Shown piece by piece: positions 48,831 through 58,400 of a DNA stretch of 64,000 bases. The DNA is from Roseateles saccharophilus (GTDB lineage: Bacteria; Pseudomonadota; Gammaproteobacteria; Burkholderiales; Burkholderiaceae_C). The notes under the pieces are model-generated. The model did not search any database, had not been told where the DNA came from, and was given only the letters and a program-made list of their open reading frames with translations. Both the position numbers and the translations under genes were made by a program. Positions within the stretch are counted from its first letter, which is position 1. Each line of letters starts with the position of its first letter. Location of the stretch: the NCBI RefSeq assembly GCF_004342485.1, contig NZ_SMBU01000008.1, forward strand, positions 1 to 64,000, read 5' to 3'.

Positions 48831-49930
48831 GCCACCCGCCCGTCTTCGCCATCGAAGCCACCAACCTGACCGACGAGACCAGCACCGGCATCGGCCGCTA
48901 CACGCGCCAGCTCATCGAAGCCCTGTCCGCACTGGATGTGCCGCCGGAGCAGGAATTCGGGCTGCTGCAGATGTGCAAGCGCTCGCGCTGGAAGCTGCGC
49001 GCGCGCCTCGCCCATGGCCCGCGCCTGTCGAGCGGCTGCTGGTTCGGCTCGCTCTGGCCGCTGCCACGGCCGGCCTGCACACTGCTGCATGTACCGGATC
49101 ATCGCCAGCCACCCTGGCGCGTCCCGGTCGTGGCCACCGTGCACGACCTCTACGCCGCGCTGAACATCAACTACACCGACCCAAAAAAGCGCCAACGCAC
49201 GCTGCGGCACTACGAACATCTGCGCGACAGCTGCGCACGCCTGGTCTGCGTCAGCGAGAACACGCGGCAGGACTTCCTGCGCCTGGTCGGCGGGGACCCG
49301 GCGCGGCTCAAGGTCGTCCACCTGGGCGTGTCGCCGGAGTTCCGCCCGCACGAGCCGGCCGAGGTCGACGCCGTGCGCGCGCGCCACGGGCTGGGCGGGC
49401 CCTATCTGATGTTCGTCGGCTCCACGCCCAACAAGAACCTCACGCGCACGGTCGAGGCCTTCGCCGCGGGTGGCTTCGGCAAGGACTACACGCTGCTAGT
49501 CTGCGGCGAACGCGCGCGCGCGCAGGGCGAGACGCTGGCCTCCCGCCTCGCCGAGCTGGGCATCACGTCGCGCGTGCGCTTCGCCGGCTATGTCAGCGAC
49601 GCCGACCTGCCCCTGCTGTATGCCGGTGCGGCGGCCTATCTGTTCCCGTCGCTGTACGAGGGCTATGGCCTGCCCATCCTGGAGGCCATGGCCTGCGGCA
49701 CGCCGGTGCTGACCAGCAACCGCGGCAGCTGCCCCGAGGCTGCGGCGGGCCATGCCGTCATCGCCGATCCCGAGGATGTCGATGCGCTGTCCGCCGGCAT
49801 CGGTGCGGCACTGAGCATGACCGGGGCGCAGCGCGCGGCTGCACTGGCCTACGCCCGCACGCGCACCTGGGAAGCCACCGCACGCGGCACGCTGGCCGTC
49901 TGGCGGGAAGTGCTAGCCGAGCAGGGCTAG
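48827..49930 (+). CDS. Glycosyltransferase family 4 protein
   Basis: The 367-residue enzyme has the GT-B fold. A donor-binding C-terminal half shows LMFVGSTPNKNLTRTVEAF, VRFAGYVSDADLPLLYAGA and FPSLYEGYGLPILEAMACGTPVL, whose E-x7-E motif is typical of GT4. The N-terminal acceptor half is MSHPPVFAIEATNLTDETSTGIGRYTRQL. It probably adds a mannose or glucose-type sugar to the LPS core, but neither donor nor acceptor can be named. It ends by overlapping the 3' end of the convergent GT9 gene by 18 bases. Confidence 0.9.
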   Translation: MSHPPVFAIEATNLTDETSTGIGRYTRQLIEALSALDVPPEQEFGLLQMCKRSRWKLRARLAHGPRLSSGCWFGSLWPLPRPACTLLHVPDHRQPPWRVPVVATVHDLYAALNINYTDPKKRQRTLRHYEHLRDSCARLVCVSENTRQDFLRLVGGDPARLKVVHLGVSPEFRPHEPAEVDAVRARHGLGGPYLMFVGSTPNKNLTRTVEAFAAGGFGKDYTLLVCGERARAQGETLASRLAELGITSRVRFAGYVSDADLPLLYAGAAAYLFPSLYEGYGLPILEAMACGTPVLTSNRGSCPEAAAGHAVIADPEDVDALSAGIGAALSMTGAQRAAALAYARTRTWEATARGTLAVWREVLAEQG

Positions 49931-50926
49931 TACGCTGGCCTCGACATCGGCCGCACTGATGTCCACCAACCGCGCGGCCTGGAGCATGTGCACATGCTCG
50001 GGGTCGTGTTCCAGCGGCGGGCGCGGGCCCAGTACGACGAAGGCACGCGTGCCCACCGCGGCCGCGAACTGCACGGCGCCGGTGTCGTTGCCGATGCAGC
50101 TCCGCGCCAGCGACACGGCCGCGATGCTGTCGGCCACGCTGCCGTCGGTCAGCGTCGCGACGCGCTCGCGCAGCGCCGGCTCGATGCGCGCGAGGATGTC
50201 CTGCGCCAGCGCCTTCTCGGCCGGCCCGCCCAGCAGCAGCACGCCGTGGCCACGCGCGACCAGCCGGCTGGCCAGCTCGACGAAATTGCCCTCGCCCCAT
50301 TGCTTGTAGGGCTCGGATGCGCCGATGGCCAGCGCGTGCAGCGGCCGCGGCAGCGTGGCCAGGCGCTGCTGCATGCGGGCCAGCGCGTCGGGGCGCACGC
50401 TGATGCGCGGCACGATCGGCGCGCTGCAGAAGCCTTGCGCGATGGCAAAAGCCGTCGCGTCCTTGTAGCCCGCCACGGCGGGGCCGCGGTAGCGCTGTAT
50501 CCACGGCGACTTCGTCAGCAGCAGCCGCTGCAGCCAGGTGTCGCCGAAGCCGAGGATGGTGCGGATGCCGGCCCGCCAGCAGACCATGATGGCGCGGCCC
50601 GGGTGGTCGGAGAACAGCACCATGCGCTCAAAGCGCTTGGGCGCCAGCTCCGCGCCGAAGCGCCACAGCCCGTCCAGCCCGCTGTGACGGCCGCGGCGGC
50701 GTTCGCTCTTGCGCGGGCGGCGGTCGAAGTCGATGACCTCGCGCAACCAGGGCTCGTGGCCGATGATCTCGCGCGCCATCGTCGTCGGTGCGGCGATGAG
50801 GCTGATCTGGCCACCCTGGCTCTGCTCGGCCACGCAGCGCAGGTACTGCGCATGCCAGACCAGGTCGCCCATGCCGTTGAGCTGCAGTTGCACCGCGGTG
50901 CGCGGGCGGGTGTCCACGGCACTCAT
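49913..50926 (-). CDS. Glycosyltransferase family 9 (heptosyltransferase-like), paralog 2
   Basis: The 337-residue protein resembles ADP-heptose:LPS heptosyltransferases. Family features include RTAVQLQLNGMGDLVWHAQYLR (G-loop), LAIGASEPYKQWGEGNFVELA (usual GAxxxxKxWP-like block) and CIGNDTGAVQFAAAVGT, equivalent to the D-T/S-G-x2-H motif but with Gln in place of the usual His. Its closest visible relative is the next gene upstream, which it overlaps by four bases, so the pair arose by tandem duplication. It is oriented against the GT4 gene. The sugar donor may not be heptose. Confidence 0.85.
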   Translation of the reverse strand: MSAVDTRPRTAVQLQLNGMGDLVWHAQYLRCVAEQSQGGQISLIAAPTTMAREIIGHEPWLREVIDFDRRPRKSERRRGRHSGLDGLWRFGAELAPKRFERMVLFSDHPGRAIMVCWRAGIRTILGFGDTWLQRLLLTKSPWIQRYRGPAVAGYKDATAFAIAQGFCSAPIVPRISVRPDALARMQQRLATLPRPLHALAIGASEPYKQWGEGNFVELASRLVARGHGVLLLGGPAEKALAQDILARIEPALRERVATLTDGSVADSIAAVSLARSCIGNDTGAVQFAAAVGTRAFVVLGPRPPLEHDPEHVHMLQAARLVDISAADVEASVLALLG

Positions 50927-51945
50927 GCGGCCAGCGCGATGCGGGCCACGTCGCCCGGCCTGATGTCGGCCAGGCCGGGCGCCGTCAGGTTGTGCAGCTT
51001 CTGCGGGTCGTGGTTCAGCAGGGGCCGCGGACCCAGCATGACCCAGGTCGGCGTGCCGACCGCGGCGGCGATCTGCACGCCGCCGGTGTCGTTGCCCAGG
51101 CAGGTGCGCATCAGCGACATCGTGGCCACCGTGTCGGCCACCGTGCCGTCGGTGGCGTCGAGGACGCGTGTGCGCAATGCCGGCTCCACGCGCTGCAGGA
51201 TGGCCTGGGCCATCTCGCGCTCGGCCGGGCCGGCGACCAGCAGCACGCCATGGCCTGCCCCGGCCAGCTCGGCGGCCAGCTCGGTGAAGTTGTCCATGCC
51301 CCATTGCTTGTAGGGCTCGGACGAGCCGATGCACAGGGCGTGCAAGGTCCCGGGCAGGGCTTGCACGCGCGCCTTCGCACGCTGCAGCGCCTCGGGGCGC
51401 ACCAGGAGGCTGGGCGCGATGGGCGCATCGCACCAGCCCTGCGCGATGGCAAAGCTCGTCGCGTCCTCATAGGTGCCGACGGCCGGGCCGGCGTAGCGCC
51501 GGATCCACGGCCCGTGCGACAGCAGCCGGCGCTGCAGCCAGGTCGTGCCATAGCCCAGGCGCTCGGGAATCCTGGCGGTGACGGCGACCAGCGAGCGGTT
51601 CGTGTGGTTCGTGAACAGCACGATGCGGTCGAACTGCCGCTCGCGCAGCTCGATGCCCATGCGGAACAGCCCCATCACGCCGCGATGCCGCCCCTGGCGG
51701 CCCTCGTGGCGGCGCGGGTGGCGGTCGAAGTCGATGATGTCGGCCACCCAGGGCTCGTGCCCCACCAGCTGGCCGGCGAAGACGGTCGGCGAGGCGATCA
51801 GCGACACCTGGCCGCCCAAGCTGGTCTCGGCGACGCGGCGGAAATACGGCACATGCCAGACCAGATCGCCCATGCCGACCCACTGGAGCATGACCGCGGT
51901 GCGCGGGCGGGAATCGACAGTGGCGGGCAACGGGGTTGGAGGCAT
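50923..51945 (-). CDS. Glycosyltransferase family 9 (heptosyltransferase-like), paralog 1
   Basis: The 340-residue protein (start MPPTPLPATVDSRPRT) matches paralog 2 over its length: RPRTAVMLQWVGMGDLVWHVPYFRRVAE, VGHEPWVADIIDFDRHPRR, ALCIGSSEPYKQWGMDNFTELA and CLGNDTGGVQIAAAVGT. The usual His after the DTG motif is again replaced by Gln. It diverges from the MsbA-like exporter gene with 136 bases between starts. A core-sugar transfer role is inferred from the island. Confidence 0.85.
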   Translation of the reverse strand: MPPTPLPATVDSRPRTAVMLQWVGMGDLVWHVPYFRRVAETSLGGQVSLIASPTVFAGQLVGHEPWVADIIDFDRHPRRHEGRQGRHRGVMGLFRMGIELRERQFDRIVLFTNHTNRSLVAVTARIPERLGYGTTWLQRRLLSHGPWIRRYAGPAVGTYEDATSFAIAQGWCDAPIAPSLLVRPEALQRAKARVQALPGTLHALCIGSSEPYKQWGMDNFTELAAELAGAGHGVLLVAGPAEREMAQAILQRVEPALRTRVLDATDGTVADTVATMSLMRTCLGNDTGGVQIAAAVGTPTWVMLGPRPLLNHDPQKLHNLTAPGLADIRPGDVARIALAA

Positions 51946-52081
51946 CGAAACGGAAGCGCCAAGGAGGCCGGGGGCGCGGCATTCTAGGTGGCAGCTTCCG
52001 GCACCATGCCTGCGCAGCACAGGGCGAAGGCAATGTTTCGTGAAGCAGGCCGCACCCCGACACCGACGACAATCGCGCCCC

Positions 52082-53815
52082 ATGTCTCCCGACAATGTCT
52101 CTCCCGCCCGGCGCCTCGGTCAGTTCGTCTACCCGCACCGCTGGGGCGCCGTGCTGACGGTGCTGGCCTACATCGGCCTGGCCACCACCGAGCCCGCCAT
52201 CCCCAAACTCATCAAGTACGCCTTCGGCGAGGGCTTTGCGAAGAACGCCTTCGAGCTGTGGATGGTGCCGGTCGTGCTGATCGGGCTCTATGTCATCCGC
52301 GGCCTGTTCGGCTTCGCGGGCCAGTACCTCTTCAACTGGACGGTCACGCGCTGCGTGATGGACTTCCGCGGCGCACTGGTCAACGCGCTGCTGCGGCTGG
52401 ACGCCCAGGTCTACACGCGCATGCAGCCCGGCACGGCCGTCAGCAAGGTCGTCAACGACCCGCAGCAGATCCTGCAGCTCGTCGGCGAGGTCGGCATCAA
52501 CGTGCTGCGCGACGGCCTGCCCGCCATCGCGATGCTGATCTACCTCTTCTACGTGAACTGGAAGCTGACGGTGCTGAGCCTGGTCATCACGCCGCTGATG
52601 GCCCTCGTCATGAAGAAGGTCAACCAGCGCGTGCGGCTGATGGCCTCGCGCTCCTACGACACCCAGCTGGCGCTGGTGAACCATGTCGACGACATCACGC
52701 GCGCCTGGCGCGTCGTGCGGCAGTTCGGCGCGGCGCCGCATGAGCTGCGGCGCTTTGCCGAGGTGTCGCAGGAGGTCCGCCGCGCCAACCTGAAGACGGT
52801 GACGGCGGGCGCGCTGTCGCAGCCGCTGTCGCAGCTGGTGGCCTCCGTGGGGCTGTCGGCCATCATCTGCATCGCACTCTGGCAGGCCCGCCACGCGGGC
52901 ACCGGCGTGGGCGACTTCGCCGAGTTCGTCGCCGCGCTGCTGCTGCTCACGTCGCGGCTGCGCCATCTCTCCGACCTGGCCGCGCCCGTCACGCGCGCGC
53001 TGATCATCGCCGACGGCTGCTTCGAACTGCTGGACGCCCCCAAGGAAGTCGACGCCGGCACGCAGGAGCTGGAAGGCCCGGCGCGCGGCGAGATCCAGCT
53101 CGACGCGGTGCGGCTGACCTACCCCGGCGCGGCCCAGCCCGCACTGGATGGGCTGAGCCTGCTGTTCCCCGCCGGCAAGACCTCGGCACTCGTCGGCGCC
53201 TCCGGTGCCGGCAAGAGTTCCATCGTCAATCTGCTGCTCGGCTTCGGCGTGCCCGACGGCGGCCGAGTGCTGCTGGACGGCGCCGACATCGAGACGCTGA
53301 CCCGCGCATCGCTGCGCCGCCAGTTCGCCGTCGTGTCGCAGGACATTGTGCTGTTCGACGATTCGGTGGCCAACAACGTCGCCTACGCCCAGCCACGCGA
53401 CGAAGCCCGCCTCGAGGCGGCGCTGCGGGCCGCCCATCTGTGGGACTTCGTGCAGACCCTGCCCGAGGGCGCAGAGACCTTCGTCGGCGCCAACGGCAGC
53501 AAGCTGTCGGGCGGCCAGCGCCAGCGCCTGGCCATCGCACGCGCGCTGTACAAGGACGCGCCGATCTGGATCTTCGACGAGGCCACGTCCGCGCTGGACA
53601 CCGAGAGCGAGCGCGCCGTGCAGCAGGCGCTGGCGCAATGGTCGGGCCGCAAGACGCTGATCGTCATCGCGCACCGGCTCTCCACCATCCGCGACGCCGA
53701 CGCCATCCAGGTGCTGCGCGGCGGCCGGCTGGTCGAAGCCGGCACGCATGCCGAGCTGATCGCGCGCGATGGCGCCTATGCGGCGATGGTGCGCGCGCAG
53801 GCCGGCGAGGTCTGA
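52082..53815 (+). CDS. msbA: MsbA-like lipid A-core ABC exporter
   Basis: This 577-residue half-transporter has six transmembrane helices (about 15-310) fused to an ATP-binding domain (about 340-575). Motifs are Walker A GASGAGKSS, the Q-loop SQDIVLFDDS, signature KLSGGQRQRLAIARAL, Walker B WIFDEATSALD and the switch His in VIAHRLSTIRDAD. MsbA flips lipid A-core across the inner membrane as a homodimer. Assignment over other ABC exporters rests on the LPS island next to it. Upstream, the GT9 pair is divergent. The next gene begins within its stop codon. Confidence 0.85.
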   Translation: MSPDNVSPARRLGQFVYPHRWGAVLTVLAYIGLATTEPAIPKLIKYAFGEGFAKNAFELWMVPVVLIGLYVIRGLFGFAGQYLFNWTVTRCVMDFRGALVNALLRLDAQVYTRMQPGTAVSKVVNDPQQILQLVGEVGINVLRDGLPAIAMLIYLFYVNWKLTVLSLVITPLMALVMKKVNQRVRLMASRSYDTQLALVNHVDDITRAWRVVRQFGAAPHELRRFAEVSQEVRRANLKTVTAGALSQPLSQLVASVGLSAIICIALWQARHAGTGVGDFAEFVAALLLLTSRLRHLSDLAAPVTRALIIADGCFELLDAPKEVDAGTQELEGPARGEIQLDAVRLTYPGAAQPALDGLSLLFPAGKTSALVGASGAGKSSIVNLLLGFGVPDGGRVLLDGADIETLTRASLRRQFAVVSQDIVLFDDSVANNVAYAQPRDEARLEAALRAAHLWDFVQTLPEGAETFVGANGSKLSGGQRQRLAIARALYKDAPIWIFDEATSALDTESERAVQQALAQWSGRKTLIVIAHRLSTIRDADAIQVLRGGRLVEAGTHAELIARDGAYAAMVRAQAGEV

Positions 53816-54075
53816 TGCGGCGCCGGGCCTGGCTGCTGTGGGCCGCCGCCCTGCCGGCGCTCGCCCAGGCCGAGGTCGAAGCCAACACGGCCAGCCGCGC
53901 CCAGCTCGAATCCCTGCCCGGCCTCGGTCCGGCGCTCGTGCAGCGCCTGCTGGCCGCACGGCCGTTCACGGACTGAGCGGACCTTACGCGGCGCGTGCCG
54001 GGCATCAAGGCCGCCAAAGCGCGCAAGCTCTCGGCGGCGGGGCTGCGCGTGGCCGCCGAGGCCTTCTCCCAAGGA
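53815..54075 (+). pseudogene. comEA-like helix-hairpin-helix gene broken by an in-frame TGA
   Basis: The ATG at 53815 shares one base with the msbA stop. Translation gives MRRRAWLLWAAALPALAQA (signal peptide), then VEANTASRAQLESLPGLGPALVQRLLAA, the first HhH motif, and RPFTD before TGA at 53974-53976. In the same frame after the stop comes ADLTRRVPGIKAAKARKLSAAGLRVAAEAF, the second HhH half. ComEA-like proteins usually have Trp in this place, so TGG changed to TGA. The truncated 53-residue peptide could be secreted but would lack half of the DNA-binding unit. It is either a recent loss, a sequence error or, less likely, read-through. The frame then runs into repeat copy D. Confidence 0.75.
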
Positions 54076-54149
54076 AACGCCGGGCCGCCCCAAGTTTCCT
54101 TGACCCCCACGGGGGGCGGGCTGGGCGCGGCCCAGCCCTGGGGGGCACT
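54076..54149. repeat. GC-rich intergenic repeat, copy D
   Basis: The block CGCCGGGCCGCCCCAAGTTT, then CCCCCACGGGGGGCGGG and CTGGGCGCGGCCCAG, ends at the stop codon of the patatin gene. On the minus strand it begins right after that stop, as copies A and B do after theirs. It contains two short hairpins (CCCCC..GGGGG; CTGGGC..GCCCAG). Confidence 0.6.
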
Positions 54150-55438
54150 CAGCAGCCGGCGGCGAAGCCGGCTGAGCGGCTGCGCCGCAGCGACGCCGGA
54201 TCGATCTGCGGCGCACGCGCCGGCCAGCCGAAGAAGCGCTGCACCTCCGCGCGCTTGGCCAGCGTGTCGCTCATGCCCAGGTGGATGAGCTCGCCGACAA
54301 AGCTGGGCTCGAACAGCAGATAGCTGACCAGGGCCGAGCCGCTCATTGCCTTGCCCTTGCCGCTGGCGCCGAAGGCCCGCAGCAGCGCGCGCACCGAGGG
54401 CGGCAGGCTGGCCTGGTGCTCGCCGGCCAGGTCGTCCAGGCGTCGGCTGGGCGCGATGACGAGCAGCTCGATGGGCCGCAGCGCCGTGGCCGAGCGGTTC
54501 TCGCGCGGCAGCAGGGCCAGCGTGCGGTTGATGCGGCGCAGCCGCTCCACATCCACGGCCAGGGCGTCCAGGAAAATGTTGGACAGCGCATGGCCGGCGA
54601 TCTGGGCCATGCTGGGATGCTCGTCCGTCACGCCGACGCGCCGGCCCTCGGGCTCCTTCATGCGGCCCGCGCCGATGACGAGCACGCGCTCGGCGCCCAG
54701 GTGCACGGCCGGCGAGATCGGTGCGCTCTGGCGCATCGAGCCGTCGCCGAACCACTCGGCCATGCCGTCCAGCTCCACCGACTCGGCCGGAAAGATGAAG
54801 GGAATGGCCGACGAGGCCATCAGGTGGCTCAGCGTCAGCCGCGCCTGCACGGCCATGCGCTGCTCGCGCAGCCAGGGCACGATGTGATGATGGGTCTGGT
54901 AGAAGGTGACGTGCTGGCCCGTGGTGTAGCTGGACCCGGTCAGCGCCAGCGCGCGCAGGTGGCCGCCGCTGAGCATGCCCTCGATGCGGTCCATCGGAAG
55001 GTAGCGGCCCAGCAGTTCTCGCAGTGGCTGGTTGTCGAGCAGGCTGCGCGGGTGGCTGCGCGTCCAGCGCGCGATGGCCCAGCCCAGGCTCAGCATGCTG
55101 AGCCAGCGCGCCCCGCTCTTCACGGCCTCGAAGGCGTCGGCGCGATAGATGTTCTCGACATGCAGGCCCTGCCAGAGATGCACCAGGCCGTCGACGGCGG
55201 CGTCGAAGTCATCGGCATGGCAGGCCAGCGTGGACGCGTTGATCGCGCCGGCCGACGTGCCGCTGATGATGGGAAAGGGGTTCTCCTGGGTCGCGCCGGC
55301 ATCGCGGCGCAGCTGCGCGATGGCCGCCAGCACGCCTACCTGGTAGGCCGCACGGGCGCCACCACCGGTCAGGATCAGGCCCGTGACCGGCTGCGGACGG
55401 ATCAGCCCCGCGACGGGCTTGGGCACGGCATGCAGCAT
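54149..55438 (-). CDS. Patatin-like phospholipase family protein
   Basis: Patatin-fold hydrolases use a Ser-Asp dyad to cleave acyl esters of lipids. The 429-residue protein shows the oxyanion loop GLILTGGGARAAYQVG, the nucleophile elbow GTSAG (Ser62) and the catalytic Asp in FGDGSMRQ, so the active site is complete. There is no signal peptide, and it is likely cytoplasmic or membrane-associated. Arrangement and length fit the DUF3336-free bacterial patatin group often found near dnaE. It lies 28 bases downstream of dnaE on the same strand, suggesting co-transcription. Confidence 0.9.
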   Translation of the reverse strand: MLHAVPKPVAGLIRPQPVTGLILTGGGARAAYQVGVLAAIAQLRRDAGATQENPFPIISGTSAGAINASTLACHADDFDAAVDGLVHLWQGLHVENIYRADAFEAVKSGARWLSMLSLGWAIARWTRSHPRSLLDNQPLRELLGRYLPMDRIEGMLSGGHLRALALTGSSYTTGQHVTFYQTHHHIVPWLREQRMAVQARLTLSHLMASSAIPFIFPAESVELDGMAEWFGDGSMRQSAPISPAVHLGAERVLVIGAGRMKEPEGRRVGVTDEHPSMAQIAGHALSNIFLDALAVDVERLRRINRTLALLPRENRSATALRPIELLVIAPSRRLDDLAGEHQASLPPSVRALLRAFGASGKGKAMSGSALVSYLLFEPSFVGELIHLGMSDTLAKRAEVQRFFGWPARAPQIDPASLRRSRSAGFAAGC

Positions 55439-55466
55439 CGGGCGAAATCATCGCCGATACCAGGCT

Positions 55467-58400
55467 TCATCCGGCCTCGTAGATGACCTCAGCCGCCGTG
55501 CCCAATTTGGCTAAAGCCTCGTCGGCGGGCCAGAAGCGGCTGGCCTCGCCCAGCTCCACCAGCCAGCGCGCGCCGACGCGCCCGCCCTCGGGCTCGGCCC
55601 GCATGGCGACGCGCACGGCCAGGCCCTGCTGCCGGGTCTGGCCGTCCTCGGTCTCGACCTGGCGTGGCGGGAAGCGCTCCACCAGGTCCTTGATCAGCCC
55701 CGCCGCGCCGGCATTGCCCAGCAGCAGGTGGCGGCCGAAGCGCGCCCGCGCCGCGGCCAGGCTCCAGACGGCCTGCACATTCATGCGCAGGCCGCCCGAG
55801 AAGCGGTCGTTCTGCACCTTGCCCTGGGCGATGACGAGCTCGTCCTCGGCCAGCAGCTCCTTGGCGGAGTTCAGCAGCTCCTCGTTGGCGACGGCCTCGA
55901 TGGCGTCGCTCTTGTCGTCGAGCTTGAAGATGCCGACACGGCCGCGCTGGCCGTTTATGACGCGCATGCCGCTGACGATGCCGGCCACCAGCACCGGGTC
56001 GCGGCTGTCCACGAGGTCGGCGATCTGGCGCTTGACGATGCGCCTCACCTCGGCGCCGCTCTGATCGAACAGATGGCCCGACAGGTAGAAGCCGATGGCC
56101 GTCTTCTCCAGCGACAGCCTCTCCTTGATGCTCCACTGCGGCGCCTCGACGAGGTCGGGCTCGGCCGTGGACGAGGCATGCGAATCGCCGAAGTCGAACA
56201 GGCCGCCCTGGTCGGCATTGGCCTCGGTGGTCTCGGCATGCGTGTAGCCGCGCGCGACGCTGGCCAGCAGCTTGGAGCGCTCGGCATTGATGCTGTCGAA
56301 GGCGCCGGCCTTGACGAGGGCCTCGACGACGCGCTTGTTGACGGCCTTGCGGTCCACACGCAGGCAGAAGTCGTAGAAGCTCAGGAAGGGCCCGCCGGCC
56401 TCGCGGGCCGCGATGATGGCCTCGATGGCGCCGCGGCCCGTACCCTTGATGGCACCCAGGCCGTAGTTGACGAGGCGGTTGCTCAGCGGCTCGAAGCGGT
56501 ACTGGCCCTTGTTCACGCAGGGCGGCTGGAAGTCGATGCCGAAGATCTTCGCGTCGCCCAGCAACACCTTGAGCTTGTCGGTGTCGTCCATTTCGATGGT
56601 CATGTTCGCGGCGTAGAACTCGGCCGTGTAGTGCTGCTTCAGCCAGGCCGTGTGATAGCTCAGCAGCGCATAGGCCGCGGCGTGCGACTTGTTGAAGCCA
56701 TAGCCCGCGAACTTTTCCATCAGATCGAAGACCTCGTCGGCCTTAGCCTGGTCGATGTTCTTTTCGGCCGCACCCTTGCGGAAGATCTCGCGGTGCATGG
56801 CCATTTCCTCGGCCTTCTTCTTGCCCATCGCACGGCGCAGCATGTCGGCGCCGCCCAGGCTGTAGCCGCCCAGCACCTGGGCGGACTGCATCACCTGCTC
56901 CTGGTAGACGAAGACGCCATAGGTCTCGGCCAGCACCTGGCCCAGCAGCGGATGCGGGTACTCGATGACTTCCTTGCCGTGCTTGCGCGCGACGAAGGAC
57001 GGGATCAGGTCCATCGGGCCCGGGCGGTACAGCGACACCAGCGCGATCAGGTCCTCGAAGCGCGAGGGCTTGGCATCCTTCAAGAGGCGCTGCATGCCGG
57101 GCGATTCAAACTGGAAGATGCTTTCCGACAGGCCCTTGCCGAACAGGTCGAAGGTCTTGCGGTCGTCCAGCGGCACCTTGGCCCAGTCGAAGTCAGCACG
57201 GTCGGCGTGGCGGGCGACGATGAAGTCCTTGGCCAGTTCCAGGATGGTCAGCGTGGCCAGGCCCAGGAAGTCGAACTTCACGAGGCCGATGGCCTCCACG
57301 TCGTCCTTGTCGAACTGGCTGACCGCGCTGGTGGAGCCGGGCTGCTGGTATTGCGGGCAGAAGTCGGTGATCTTGCCCGGCGCGATCAGCACGCCGCCGG
57401 CATGCATGCCGATGGAACGCACCGTGCCCTCGACGCGCGCGGCCATCTCCAGCAGGCCGGCCACTTCCTCGTCGGATTTCTCACGCTCCTCGATCTCCGG
57501 CGACTCGTGGCGGGCATAGACCATCTTGGCCTTGTCGGGGTCGAAGTTCGGCGGCAGCTTGGCCAGCGTCACCGTCTTGCCGGGCGGCGCCGGCACCAGC
57601 TTGGCGATGCTGTCCACATGGCCGAAGCCCATGCCCAGCACGCGGCCGATGTCGCGCAGCGCGCCCTTGGCGGCCATCGTGCCGAAGGTCGCGATCTGGC
57701 TGACCGCCGGCCGGCCGTATTTGTCCTTCACATAGTCGATGACGCGGTCGCGGTTGCCCTGGCAGAAGTCGATGTCGAAGTCGGGCATCGAGACCCGCTC
57801 GGGGTTCAGGAAGCGCTCGAACAGCAGGTTGTAGCGCAGCGGGTCCAGGTCAGTGATCAGCAGCGCGTAGGCGACGAGCGAGCCGGCGCCCGAGCCCCGG
57901 CCCGGGCCCACCGGGCAGCCGTTGAGCTTGGCCCAGCGGATGAAGTCCGACACGATGAGGAAGTAGCCCGGGAAGCCCATCTTGATGATGGTGTTCAGCT
58001 CGAACTCCAGGCGCTCCACATAGCGCGGGCGCTGCTTCTCGCGCTCGGCCTCGTCGGGGAAGAGATGGACGAGGCGGTCCTTCAGCCCGTCGTGGCTGAG
58101 CTCGCGGAAATACTGCTCCATCGGCATCGGCGTGCCGTCTTCCAGCAGCGGCGTCGGGAAGTTGGGCAGCTGCGGCTTGCCCAGCACCAGGGTCAGCGAG
58201 CAGCGGCGCGCGATCTCGGTCGTGTTCAGGATGGCGCTGGGAACGTCCTTGAACAGCTCGCGCATCTGCGCCTGGGTCTTGAAGTACTGGCTGGGCAGGA
58301 AGCGCTTGATGCGCTTGGGGTTGGCCAGGGTCTCGCCCTCGGCCACGCAGACGCGCGCCTCGTGAGCCTCGAAGTCGTCCTCGCCGAGGAACTGGATGGG

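Noticed and set aside
53974-53976. TGA as a selenocysteine codon in the comEA-like gene
   Set aside because: Family members have Trp here rather than Cys, and no selenocysteine insertion hairpin was recognised; a nonsense mutation or sequence error is simpler.
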